A DNA stretch of 34,160 nt from JAHIVN01 sp018816645 (GCA_043816305.1 JBDRHZ010000052.1:1-34160), one strand, 5' to 3'; numbered from the stretch's first letter, positions 6,316-13,757 are shown. Made by a program: numbers and translations. Notes: generated by a model not told the origin, from the letters alone.

Positions 6316-9021
6316 TCAATGGATCTCCTCCAAACTATCTCCTATTTCGTAGTTGACTTGGATTGGAACCTTTAATTTACAGATATCCTGCATCAGATGT
6401 TTTACTTCCTCAGCAAATGTCCCCTTTGTCTCTTCTTCTTTTACCTCAAGAATCAATTCGTCATGTATCTGGAGAATGATTCTTGCAACTTGCTTATACT
6501 TTTTATCTATCAGTCTAGCTGTCTCAATCATAGCCAGCTTCATCATATCTGCAGCAGAACCCTGAAGAGGGAAATTGATCAGCTCTCTGTATACAGCCTT
6601 CCGTGCAAAGAAGTTTCCACTTGTAAGACCTGCAGCAGATCTTCTTCTTCCAAACATTGTCTCAGCATAACCCGTTTTCTCCACCTCGCCAATATACATA
6701 TCATAAAACCGTTTGACATCTGAGTATTGTTCAAAGTACTTCTTTATGAAAGTTTCTGCTTCCTCGTAGCTAATTTTTAATGATTCGGATAGACCTCTCG
6801 AACCCATGCCATACATTACTGCGAAATTCACTGTTTTACCGACACTCCTCTCTTTCTTTGTTATCTTATAACTAGGTTTGTCGAATAATCCTGCGGCTGT
6901 ATGGGTATGAATGTCAAGGTCTTCTGCAAAAGCTTTCCATAGATTTGGATCTTCCGAAAGGTGAGCCAACAAACGCAGTTCTTGCTGAGAATAATCGAAC
7001 GAAATTAACTTCCACCCTTTCTCAGCCACAAACGCTCTTCGAACCTTCTTGCCTATATTTGTAGCGATTGGAATATTCTGCAGGTTAGGATTTGTAGAGG
7101 AAAGGCGTCCTGTGGATGTAACAGCCAGGTTAAAAGAAGTATGAATTCTACCGGTATTCTTATCGATACATTCAAGAAGTGAGTTTGTATAAGTTGATTT
7201 TATCTTCGACAACTCCCTATAAACCAATAAATTATCAATAACTGGGTGGGTTCCTTTTAAGCCCTCGAGTACGGCCGCACTAGTCGAGTAACTTCCACCC
7301 TTATTTTTTCTTGAAGGAGAGAGATCGAGTTCCTTAAAAAGTACTTCTGAAACTTGCTTGGGAGAATTGAGGTTAAATTCATGTCCAACACAACTATATA
7401 TCGCTTTCTCGACTTTATTTATTTTTCGCGCCAAATTGAAAGATAACTTTGACAGGTACTCAGAATCGACCGCAACACCGGTTGCCTCCATATCCGCAAG
7501 GATTTTTACAAGCGGCATTTCGATTTCCCCAAATAGCCTTGAAAGTCCCCATCGAGACTTAGGCTTCCTTTCTGTTAATTTGACCTTTATGATTGAATAT
7601 ATCTGAAGAAGAAAACCCGCCTCTTTCCTACCTCCAAATCCCATCTCCAGGTTCTGACTCGGATCTTCGACAACTTCACCAAGGTAGTTGAAAATCAAGT
7701 CTTTCAGGGCAACACTTCCGCTTCCAGCCTGAACCAAAAACGCGGCAATTTTGATATCATAATAATTATCAAGCCCGGATATCCCAAGATTTCTGAAACA
7801 ATGTATCAGGTCCTTAATATCATAACCTACCTTCATTATTGAAGAATTTATAAAAATTTTTCTAAGCATTTCCCCCTCGCTTGTCAGTTTGCCATCCCGA
7901 GTAATAAGACTTGCACCTACAGTATAATTTGTTCCCCGACTAAGGCTTAGAGTCAGATTTTGAGGCAACATTTCGACACAGTTATCCGAAATGGAATTAG
8001 CAAAAACAGCTACGACTTTCTGTTTTGCAAGTTGCTGTAGAAGACTGTTGAAATCGGACGCTTTTTCAATGAATTGAACCTTGGCCAGGCTAACTGATAA
8101 CCTCGGCTTTGCCAGTTTCCCAGCTCCAGATACTTGATCATTCGCACCAACAATCACTTCTGCCTTCTTTAACAATGATCTGAATTCATATTTTCGAAAT
8201 AATTTTCGGATTTTATGAATATCTAGATTCCTCCATTGTGATTTTCCTAGGTCGAACCCTATTGGAACATCTCTCATAATTCTTGCTAAATCTCTGCTTA
8301 GAAAGGCTGTCTCTTTATCATCTTGAAGTTTTTTTAAGAACCTTTTCTCTACACCATCAAGGTTATCATATATCTTATCTATACTGCCAAATTCCTCGAT
8401 AAGAATTTCTGCCCCTTTCTTCCCGATACCTTTAACACCAGGAATATTGTCCGAAGGATCACCATATAAAGCCTTGAGCTCGATTATCTGATTAGGCTTC
8501 ATCCCTGTTTTTTCCCGCACCTCGTCTGGTCCGTAAAGCTTCGACTGACTAAAGCTCTTACCAGAAAGGTAAATCTTGGTATCATCGTCTGCCAGCTGAA
8601 ACATATCCTGATCACCGCTAACAATTATCTTTTCCATATTTTTTATTTGCGCATCATTCTCTATAGTTCCGATAAGATCATCTGCTTCATATCCATCTTT
8701 TTTGAAGACAGGGATATCGAAAGCTTCAACAACTTCCTTCACTTTTGGCAGTTGCGCGACAAGTTCTTCCTCCATCGGTTTCCTGTGAGCTTTATAATCT
8801 TTGTATACTTTATGCCTCTTCGTTGGAGCTAATGAGTCAAAAGCACAAACCAGATAATCAGGCTTTAAGTCTTCAACCACCTTGATAAGCAAGAAAGTAA
8901 ATCCGTAAACCGCATTTATCTGTTCGCCCTTTGAAGTTGAAAGATGCGCAGGATATGCATGATAAGCACGATGGATAAGAGAATTTGAATCAATTAGTAT
9001 AAACCGCTTTTTCTTTTTCAT
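6316..9021 (-). CDS. polA: DNA polymerase I (active 5'-nuclease and polymerase, degenerate proofreading domain)
   Basis: 901 aa from ATG at 9019-9021; the longer in-frame TTG at 9042 is less likely. The N-terminal 5'-3' nuclease/FEN domain is complete, with DGYEADDLI, VSGDQDMFQL and GDPSDNIPGVKGIGKKGA. The middle 3'-5' exonuclease-like domain (about 310-490) lacks the metal-binding DxE (AVFANSISDN instead) and the later Asp, so it should not proofread, as in Taq and Bacillus Pol I. The polymerase motifs are intact: motif A FDYSQQELR (Asp about 676), motif B RSVGKTVNFAVMYG, motif C QIHDELILEV (Asp about 854). It fills gaps and removes primers; the product could be sealed by the ligase upstream in this window. 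A TATAAT lies at 9053-9048 on the minus strand without a clear -35 box. Confidence 0.97.
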   Translation of the reverse strand: MKKKKRFILIDSNSLIHRAYHAYPAHLSTSKGEQINAVYGFTFLLIKVVEDLKPDYLVCAFDSLAPTKRHKVYKDYKAHRKPMEEELVAQLPKVKEVVEAFDIPVFKKDGYEADDLIGTIENDAQIKNMEKIIVSGDQDMFQLADDDTKIYLSGKSFSQSKLYGPDEVREKTGMKPNQIIELKALYGDPSDNIPGVKGIGKKGAEILIEEFGSIDKIYDNLDGVEKRFLKKLQDDKETAFLSRDLARIMRDVPIGFDLGKSQWRNLDIHKIRKLFRKYEFRSLLKKAEVIVGANDQVSGAGKLAKPRLSVSLAKVQFIEKASDFNSLLQQLAKQKVVAVFANSISDNCVEMLPQNLTLSLSRGTNYTVGASLITRDGKLTSEGEMLRKIFINSSIMKVGYDIKDLIHCFRNLGISGLDNYYDIKIAAFLVQAGSGSVALKDLIFNYLGEVVEDPSQNLEMGFGGRKEAGFLLQIYSIIKVKLTERKPKSRWGLSRLFGEIEMPLVKILADMEATGVAVDSEYLSKLSFNLARKINKVEKAIYSCVGHEFNLNSPKQVSEVLFKELDLSPSRKNKGGSYSTSAAVLEGLKGTHPVIDNLLVYRELSKIKSTYTNSLLECIDKNTGRIHTSFNLAVTSTGRLSSTNPNLQNIPIATNIGKKVRRAFVAEKGWKLISFDYSQQELRLLAHLSEDPNLWKAFAEDLDIHTHTAAGLFDKPSYKITKKERSVGKTVNFAVMYGMGSRGLSESLKISYEEAETFIKKYFEQYSDVKRFYDMYIGEVEKTGYAETMFGRRRSAAGLTSGNFFARKAVYRELINFPLQGSAADMMKLAMIETARLIDKKYKQVARIILQIHDELILEVKEEETKGTFAEEVKHLMQDICKLKVPIQVNYEIGDSLEEIH

Positions 9022-9213
9022 GAAGGTTTGCCCAGATACCAAACTACATTATACTAAGCTTCTAATTCTTACTGAGAAGCCACAAGAGAACAAGATACAT
9101 GTCAAATAGTACCATAAATATAATAGGTGCGATACAACAAAGGGTAAAGAAAAACAAACACGCCAATACAACAAGTAGGATCATTTTTTTTCGACAGAGA
9201 TTTGTGAATTTTC

Positions 9214-11106
9214 CTACTTCGCATTTCCATCCCCCATCATTTTCTCAAACTCCACAGCCTCTACAACTTCTTTTTCGATCAAAAGGTTTGCTAATTTGTT
9301 AAGCTTGTTTTCGTTTTTCTTGAGAATTGATAAAACCTCGCTGTAAGCATCATTTATCACCTGCCTTACCTCATTATCGATTTCTCTGGCTGTTTCTTCA
9401 GAGTAATCTCTTTGATCCTGATAAGCATATCCTAGGTACTTTAGCTTGTCACTCTTGCCATATTCTACCAGTCCAAGCTTTTTGCTCATACCGTATTTCA
9501 TCACCATCCTCCTTGCAAGATCAGACGCCTTCTCAATATCATCGGAAGCCCCCGTTGAAATGTCGTTAAATCTTAACTCTTCTGCTGCTCTACCAGCCAG
9601 CAGAGTTTTGACTTTAGATACAATCTTTGTCTTGCTTATTAGAAGTTCATCATCTTCAGGAAGATACATCGTACTTCCAAGCGACATTCCTCTCGAAATT
9701 ATAGTAATCCTATGTACCGGATCACTTTGAGGCACAAACTTAGATACAAGTGCATGTCCTGCCTCATGGTATGCAATTAGCTCAATATCCTTTTCGGTCC
9801 TCTTTCTCTTCCTTTCCGGACCAATAACAACCTTGGTAGCAGCTTCTTCTATGTCACCAGCCTCAACTTCTTTTCTCCCGTCCTTTGCAGCGATAATTGC
9901 AGCCTCGTTAAGCATGTTTTCAAGATCAGCTCCAGAAAAACCCACAGTACGTTTTGCAACTCTCTCGAGATTCACATCTTTCGCCATAGGTTTATTCTTT
10001 GCATGTACTTGAAGAATTTTTTTACGCCCATCAATATCTGGAAGGTCTAATACTATTCTCCTATCAAACCTGCCAGGTCTTAAGATTGCCGGATCGAGAA
10101 CGTCTGGTCTATTGGTAGCAGCTATCACAATAACATTGACGTGTTGTTCAAAGCCATCCATTTCAACTAGAATTTGATTCAATGTTTGTTCAGTACTACT
10201 ACTCTGAATCGTCGTTCCCCTTTTTCTTGCAACAGCATCAATTTCATCTACAAAAATAAGTGCAGGAGCGGCTCTCTTTGCTTTTGCAAATAGATCACGA
10301 ACTCTTGATGCTCCTGCACCTACAAGCATCTCTTCGAACTCAGCTCCAGAAGTATGGAAAAAGGGGACACCTGCCTCGCCTGCTACAGCTCTGGCAAAAT
10401 AAGTTTTACCAGTTCCCGGAGGACCAACTAAAAGCAGCCCCTTAGGTATCCTTGCACCTAACTTCAAGAATCTTTTTGGATCCTTTAGAAACAGAACTAT
10501 TTCCCGGAGTTCCTCTTTTGCTTCCTCATAGTTAGCAACATCATCAAATGTTAGATCTGGCTTTCTACCGAACACAAGTTTTGCCTTGCTCTTACCAAAA
10601 GTGAAGAGTTTATTTCCGCTAGACTGAATCCCTCTGATAAGAAAGAGGCCTAGCCCAATAATTCCCACAAACATAAGGATGTTGAAAATACCATTTATGA
10701 CCATGGCCCAGTCCACAGGTTCATCACAATAGTTAAATCTGATATCTGATAAAGATAACCCCAACTTTCCCTTATCTATCAGGACATCTTCAAAGTTAGT
10801 TCCTCTGTAGTTGGCTACTTTAATTGTATCACTATCCTTCAGTTTGGCTTCGACTTTTCCTTCACAAATCGTAAACTCCTCTACTCTTCCAGCCTCAGCA
10901 TCTGCATAAAGCTCAGAGATTCCTACAGACTCAGATTCTTCACTAGAGAAAAATCTAAAAAAGCTGCTTCCCAAGACTGCGGCGATCAATAAAATCGGAA
11001 GCAAATAACTAAACAAGCTTCGTTTCTTTGGACGAAACTTCTGCACATTTACCCGCCCCGAAATCTTGGTTTTTTGTCCTTGTTCATTCTGATCAGTTGC
11101 ATCCAT
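9214..11106 (-). CDS. ftsH: FtsH membrane AAA+ zinc metalloprotease
   Basis: 630 aa from ATG at 11104-11106, with GGA nine bases upstream; an upstream TTG at 11145 is unlikely. Two membrane helices flank a small periplasmic domain (about 32-51 and 140-158). The AAA module has Walker A GPPGTGKT (about 228-235), Walker B LIFVDEID and an arginine-finger region DPAILRPGRFDRR. The protease has HEAGH (447-451) and the downstream STGASDDIEKA. FtsH hexamers degrade membrane and unstable cytosolic proteins. Oddity: the pore loop, usually MFVGVGA, is MLVGAGA here, so the aromatic substrate-gripping residue is Leu261. The tail is short and ends after a helical segment. Confidence 0.97.
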   Translation of the reverse strand: MDATDQNEQGQKTKISGRVNVQKFRPKKRSLFSYLLPILLIAAVLGSSFFRFFSSEESESVGISELYADAEAGRVEEFTICEGKVEAKLKDSDTIKVANYRGTNFEDVLIDKGKLGLSLSDIRFNYCDEPVDWAMVINGIFNILMFVGIIGLGLFLIRGIQSSGNKLFTFGKSKAKLVFGRKPDLTFDDVANYEEAKEELREIVLFLKDPKRFLKLGARIPKGLLLVGPPGTGKTYFARAVAGEAGVPFFHTSGAEFEEMLVGAGASRVRDLFAKAKRAAPALIFVDEIDAVARKRGTTIQSSSTEQTLNQILVEMDGFEQHVNVIVIAATNRPDVLDPAILRPGRFDRRIVLDLPDIDGRKKILQVHAKNKPMAKDVNLERVAKRTVGFSGADLENMLNEAAIIAAKDGRKEVEAGDIEEAATKVVIGPERKRKRTEKDIELIAYHEAGHALVSKFVPQSDPVHRITIISRGMSLGSTMYLPEDDELLISKTKIVSKVKTLLAGRAAEELRFNDISTGASDDIEKASDLARRMVMKYGMSKKLGLVEYGKSDKLKYLGYAYQDQRDYSEETAREIDNEVRQVINDAYSEVLSILKKNENKLNKLANLLIEKEVVEAVEFEKMMGDGNAK

Positions 11107-11152
11107 TTTTATTTCCAAAAATATAAAATCCGTATCTATAAACAATATTTAG

Positions 11153-11226
11153 TGACGGGGGCGAGAATCGAACTCGCGACCTGGGGCTTATGAGTCCCCC
11201 GCTCTAACCTTCTGAGCTACCCCGCC
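11153..11226 (-). tRNA. tRNA with CAU anticodon, elongator tRNA-Met (or tRNA-Ile2)
   Basis: A full 74-nt cloverleaf on the minus strand: acceptor GGCGGGG/CCCCGTC (one G-U), D-stem GCTC/GAGC, anticodon loop CTCATAA, T-arm GCGAG TTCGATT CTCGC, A73. The anticodon stem GGGGA/GCCCC has an A-G mismatch next to the loop. A paired G1-C72 rules out the initiator. CCA is not encoded. Met or lysidine-modified Ile2 cannot be separated by eye; the nearby tRNA-Ile(UAU) makes Met more likely. Confidence 0.92.
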
Positions 11227-11284
11227 AATGCTCTAACAAAGTAAGATGTATTTTACTATACAAATAAAATTAATAAAAATTAAT

Positions 11285-11444
11285 ATCTCAGCAACTGGAT
11301 AAGAAGAGAATAGGTAAAAATCTCTTAGTTGTAATGACTTTTCCATCACTTATGTTCAGCTATTCGATTTTTAAGATTGCTCGTAAATCCATAATAATGG
11401 AATCAGACTTTCTTTTCTGATATTAGGCAGTATACATAATACAT
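11285..11444 (-). pseudogene. Decayed GIY-YIG nuclease gene (second copy)
   Basis: Read from ATG at 11442-11444 it gives MYYVYCLISEKKV, a TGA stop, then FHYYGFTSNLKNRIAEHK, parallel to the start of the intact GIY-YIG protein at 11650-11925. Shifting frame by one base after AEHK restores GKVITTKRF (intact copy: GKVRTTKRF), and the frame then ends at TGA. So it carries one nonsense change, one frameshift and a lost C-terminal half. It lies between the tRNA-Met gene and a tRNA-fMet 3' fragment, mirroring the intact unit. This shows directly that the region was duplicated and that one copy decayed. Confidence 0.85.
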
Positions 11445-11471
11445 TTCTCTTGAACACGATGGAATAAACTT

Positions 11472-11489
11472 TATTGTGGGGATCGGATT
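11472..11489 (-). pseudogene. Fragment of the tRNA-fMet 3' end
   Basis: Seventeen of 18 bases match 11605-11622, the 3' acceptor end of the intact tRNA-fMet plus two flanking bases; homology ends in the T-arm. It lies just upstream of the decayed GIY-YIG gene, as the broken tRNA-fMet at 11951-12025 lies upstream of the intact one. On the plus strand a short open frame of about 49 codons (11449-11600, no ATG) crosses this spot; I do not call it a gene. Confidence 0.6.
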
Positions 11490-11606
11490 TCTCAAGGCGA
11501 AACTTGACAATGCAGAGTTTATCGAAGCAGAGTCAAAATTCGACCTAGTCCCGTTTTACGGAAGAACCTTTATCCCAAAAACTTCTTAAAAGAATGAGCT
11601 TTTCTA

Positions 11607-11678
11607 TTGCGGGGATCGGATTCGAACCGATGACCTCCAGGTTATGAGCCTAGCGAGCTACCACTGCTCCACCCCGCG
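11607..11678 (-). tRNA. Initiator tRNA-fMet (CAU)
   Basis: A 72-nt cloverleaf without CCA. Initiator marks: position 1 C opposite A72 (unpaired), then GCGGGG/CCCCGC; TGGAGC D-arm start; T-arm ATCGG TTCGAAT CCGAT; anticodon loop CTCATAA. The D-loop is two bases shorter than in E. coli. The anticodon stem is CTAGG/CCTGG, so the three G-C pairs typical of initiators are reduced to A29-U41 plus two G-C pairs. The 5' end overlaps the end of the GIY-YIG gene (stop at 11650 lies inside this tRNA). Confidence 0.95.
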
Positions 11679-11925
11679 TCTTTAATTCTCGAACAAACCT
11701 ATTCCTATAACTAGCTTTTCGTTTAAGATCTTTCTCAAATTGCAAAGCTACATCTCTACTTCTGAATTTTCTATATCCCAATAACTTCAATGATTTGAAT
11801 CTCTTCGTTGTTCTTACCTTCCCTCTCTTGTGTGCTTCAAGTCTTTTCTCTATATTGCTAGTAAAACCGTAGTAATGAAAATTCTCTTTCGCTTCTGATT
11901 CTAAACAATAAACATAAAACATCAT
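11650..11925 (-). CDS. Small GIY-YIG nuclease-domain protein, reading into tRNA-fMet
   Basis: 91 aa, start ATGATG at 11925/11922. A complete compact GIY-YIG domain: YVYCL (GIY position), HYYGFT (YIG position), Arg in EKRLEAHK, and the catalytic Glu in LQFEKDLKR. It is like the many stand-alone GIY-YIG proteins (YhbQ type) of CPR genomes. Its last ten residues (TRGGAVVAR) are translated from the 5' half of tRNA-fMet and it stops on TAG at tRNA nucleotides 28-30, so the original stop may have been lost when the gene landed beside the tRNA. It lies between a broken and an intact tRNA-fMet. Family members cut DNA as repair or homing-type enzymes; a mobile role here is inferred. Confidence 0.85.
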   Translation of the reverse strand: MMFYVYCLESEAKENFHYYGFTSNIEKRLEAHKRGKVRTTKRFKSLKLLGYRKFRSRDVALQFEKDLKRKASYRNRFVRELKTRGGAVVAR

Positions 11926-11950
11926 TCATTGCAAACATCTAATTCTTTCT

Positions 11951-12025
11951 GTCTCCCAAGGTTACCTGCCTGCGTGACGCAGTCAGGCAGGTGAGCCTAG
12001 CGAGCTACCATTGCTCCACCCCGCG
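11951..12025 (-). pseudogene. Broken tRNA-fMet with a hairpin inserted in the anticodon
   Basis: Minus-strand 12025-11992 matches the first 34 bases of the intact tRNA-fMet with one difference, through loop bases CTCA. A 27-base palindrome (11991-11965) follows, then TAACC resumes the tRNA at U36. Removing the insert restores loop CTCATAA and a stem CTAGG/CCTTG with four of five pairs. Past about 11951 the T-arm and acceptor are unrecognisable, so the copy should be non-functional. Confidence 0.8.
11964..11992. repeat. REP-like palindrome, copy 1 (inside tRNA-fMet pseudogene)
   Basis: Arms ACCTGCCTG (11964-11972) and CAGGCAGGT (11984-11992) are perfect inverted repeats around 11 bases; an alternative inner hairpin CTGCGT/ACGCAG also exists. 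The flanking A and T may belong to the tRNA target (A35 and U36 on the minus strand). Confidence 0.8.
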
Positions 12026-12062
12026 ATTTCTACACACCGGATAGACTATAACAAAAAGTATA

Positions 12063-12497
12063 TCAAAAAAGCAAATCATACCAAAGCTTCCAGTGAGGCT
12101 CGCGCTTTTCTGACTCCTTTCCTTCTTCACTTTCAAAACTTGGGACCTCTCCTTCCTCAATGAATACCAATTTCTGGTCAGGAAAGACAAGGTTAAGCTC
12201 CTCTCGTGCTTTGATATCGATGTATTCCTTACTAGAATAGTACTTCAGATCCTCTTTGAGCTGATAATTCTTCTCATAGAGCTTCTCAAGTCTTGACCTC
12301 TCTTCTTGAATTATATTATATCTTTCCTGCCCTTTTTTGATTATCCTAAAAATGTTTGCACCCAGAAGCACAATGCTGAGAAAGCAGATAAATGTGAAAA
12401 TCCAATATGCCCAGTTAACTTGGACTGAAAACGATTTTCTAACCAGAGCATTTAGCACCTTGCTTAGTCTGTATCGAATTTTCTTAAGAATAAACAT
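12063..12497 (-). CDS. FtsB/DivIC-like septum protein
   Basis: 144 aa. A basic cytoplasmic head (about 1-28), one membrane helix (about 31-50), then an extracytoplasmic coiled coil (about 53-88, ERYNIIQEERSRLEKLYEKNYQLKEDL) and the family signature YIDIKAREELNLVFPDQKLVFI, which corresponds to the 'AREkLglv.p.e.v' end of FtsB/DivIC. The family links FtsQ/DivIB and FtsL in the division complex. An acidic tail ends in PHWKLWYDLLF, a W-rich end I associate with CPR members. The gene is divergent from the Xer recombinase. The start lacks a clear ribosome binding site. Confidence 0.8.
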   Translation of the reverse strand: MFILKKIRYRLSKVLNALVRKSFSVQVNWAYWIFTFICFLSIVLLGANIFRIIKKGQERYNIIQEERSRLEKLYEKNYQLKEDLKYYSSKEYIDIKAREELNLVFPDQKLVFIEEGEVPSFESEEGKESEKREPHWKLWYDLLF

Positions 12498-12564
12498 CTC
12501 TTTATATCTGACAAACGTATTAAACTATAATAAATCCTTTGCCCAACATTTTCAACTCGACACA

Positions 12565-12594
12565 TTGACATCATTCTTTGGTCAATGATAGAAT
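12565..12594 (+). promoter_or_regulatory. Promoter of the Xer-type recombinase gene
   Basis: TTGACA (12565-12570), 18 bases, TAGAAT (12589-12594). A start near 12601 gives a leader of about 26 bases before ATG 12627, with no Shine-Dalgarno site in it. Confidence 0.6.
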
Positions 12595-12626
12595 AAAGTA
12601 ATCCTCTAGTTTTTACAAGATTGAAT

Positions 12627-13511
12627 ATGAATTTATCGGAAGCACAAATAGAATTTGTCAGTTACCTAAAGGAACAAAAAAGGTCAGAATCAACGATAAC
12701 TGCATATTCCAAAGACATACAACAGCTGTCAGATTTCCTAGAAAAAATCATAAAAGTTTTGGAAGTCGACCTTATAACCACAGAACATCTCAATAACTTT
12801 GTCAACACAATCAAGTCCGATAAGAAGAATAATTACACCCTAAAAACAGTCTCCAGGAAAATTAATAGTATGAAGACATTCTTTAAATTTCTCTTTTCAA
12901 ATCAGAAAACTAAAACGGATCCTGCAACATCAGTAAATCATCCCAAATATAAAATCTCACCCCCAAGAGTCTTGACCAGACTAGAATATAGAGCCTTGCG
13001 TGATGTCGCAAGAACAAATATCAGGCTTTATACAATCGTTGAAATACTCCTGCAGACAGGCGTGCGTATCGGTGAACTTGCCCGGCTAACCCTAGGCGAT
13101 CTCAAAATTGATGGGAATAGAAAATATCTAAATATTTCTGCATACGGCAGTAACACAAGAAGATCTGTTGAGATAAATGAGGTAGCCTTGGCTGCCATAA
13201 AAAACTACCTTCAAATCAGGCCTCAATCAAACGATAAGGTTGAATCATTATTTGTAACAAAAACAGGGAACTCACTGCTTGTCAGGAATATAAGAACGAG
13301 TATCTCACGTGCGTTTGAGAAAGCCGGCATTAAATCAGCCACAGTCAATGACATTCGGAATACATTTATTGTTCATCAGCTTAAAAACGGAATGTCCTCT
13401 GAGATAATCGGAGAGATAGTCGGTCATAAAAGACTCACAAGCACAAAGAAGTACTTGCAATTCATAAAAGATAAGCCAACAAGAAAATCAACGAAAATTA
13501 TCCCTCTTTAG
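12627..13511 (+). CDS. Tyrosine recombinase, XerC/XerD-like with altered active site
   Basis: 294 aa from ATG 12627; an in-frame TTG two codons upstream is possible. The N-terminal SAM-like core-binding domain covers about 5-95, the catalytic domain about 110-285. Positions counted from the TTG: Arg149 in TGVRIGEL, Arg246 in NDIRNTF, His269 in VGHKRL and nucleophile Tyr278 in TKKYLQF are present. The HxxR histidine is Asn243 and the beta-hairpin Lys (GKG in XerD) is Tyr175 in AYGSN. Size and layout fit Xer proteins that resolve chromosome dimers at dif, but the changes and the position between broken tRNA genes also fit an integrase of a mobile element. No dif or att site could be identified by eye. 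Confidence 0.85.
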   Translation: MNLSEAQIEFVSYLKEQKRSESTITAYSKDIQQLSDFLEKIIKVLEVDLITTEHLNNFVNTIKSDKKNNYTLKTVSRKINSMKTFFKFLFSNQKTKTDPATSVNHPKYKISPPRVLTRLEYRALRDVARTNIRLYTIVEILLQTGVRIGELARLTLGDLKIDGNRKYLNISAYGSNTRRSVEINEVALAAIKNYLQIRPQSNDKVESLFVTKTGNSLLVRNIRTSISRAFEKAGIKSATVNDIRNTFIVHQLKNGMSSEIIGEIVGHKRLTSTKKYLQFIKDKPTRKSTKIIPL

Positions 13512-13549
13512 ACATCTAACCTTGTTAATCCAATAGATATTGACCTATC

Positions 13550-13578
13550 TTGAACTTTTAGAGTATTCGGAATAAAAT
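13550..13578 (+). promoter_or_regulatory. Promoter of the tRNA-Ile region
   Basis: TTGAAC (13550-13555), exactly 17 bases, TAAAAT (13573-13578), ending ten bases before the 5' end of the broken outer tRNA at 13589. It probably once drove the outer tRNA and may now drive the intact tRNA inserted in it. Confidence 0.65.
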
Positions 13579-13624
13579 AAGAGATTACGGGCTAGTAGCT
13601 CAGTTGGTAAGAGTGTGATTCTTA

Positions 13625-13757
13625 CCCGCCTGAACAAATTAACAGAACTTTAAAAAAAATGCGCCAGTAGCTCAGCTGGTGAGAGCGCGGTTCTTATAAA
13701 GCCGAGGTCGGTAGTTCGAGTCTACCCTGGCGCATTTTAAAGAGATAATCGGGCAGG
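13625..13757 (+). mobile_element. Palindrome-ended insert carrying an intact tRNA-Ile gene
   Basis: The insert begins CCCGCCTG and ends CGGGCAGG; with the adjoining bases the ends read CTTACCCGCCTG and CGGGCAGGTAAG, near-perfect inverted repeats of the same family as the hairpins at 11964 and 13784. Inside, the tRNA is flanked by CTTTAAAA and TTTTAAAG, also inverted. No protein is encoded. Calling it mobile is inference from the ends and the insertion site. Confidence 0.5.
13661..13734 (+). tRNA. tRNA-Ile with anticodon UAU
   Basis: A complete 74-nt cloverleaf: acceptor GCGCCAG/CTGGCGC, D-stem GCTC/GAGC, anticodon stem CGGTT/AGCCG, loop CTTATAA (anticodon 13695-13697), T-arm GGTAG TTCGAGT CTACC, A73, no encoded CCA. 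UAU reads the isoleucine codon AUA. Most bacteria read AUA with a CAU tRNA modified to lysidine by TilS; UAU versions are uncommon. The gene sits inside the anticodon loop of the broken outer tRNA. Confidence 0.93.

Noticed and set aside
11449..11600. Plus-strand open frame of about 49 codons over the tRNA-fMet 3' fragment
   Set aside because: It has no ATG, starts right after a stop and overlaps tRNA- and GIY-YIG-derived sequence; probably chance or a remnant.
11965..11991. Group I self-splicing intron in tRNA-fMet
   Set aside because: The 27-base insert is far too short for a group I intron and is just a palindrome; the 3' tRNA half is also decayed.
12005..12190. Minus-strand frame of 61 codons at the end of the FtsB-like gene
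   Set aside because: It overlaps the FtsB-like gene in another frame and has no family resemblance.
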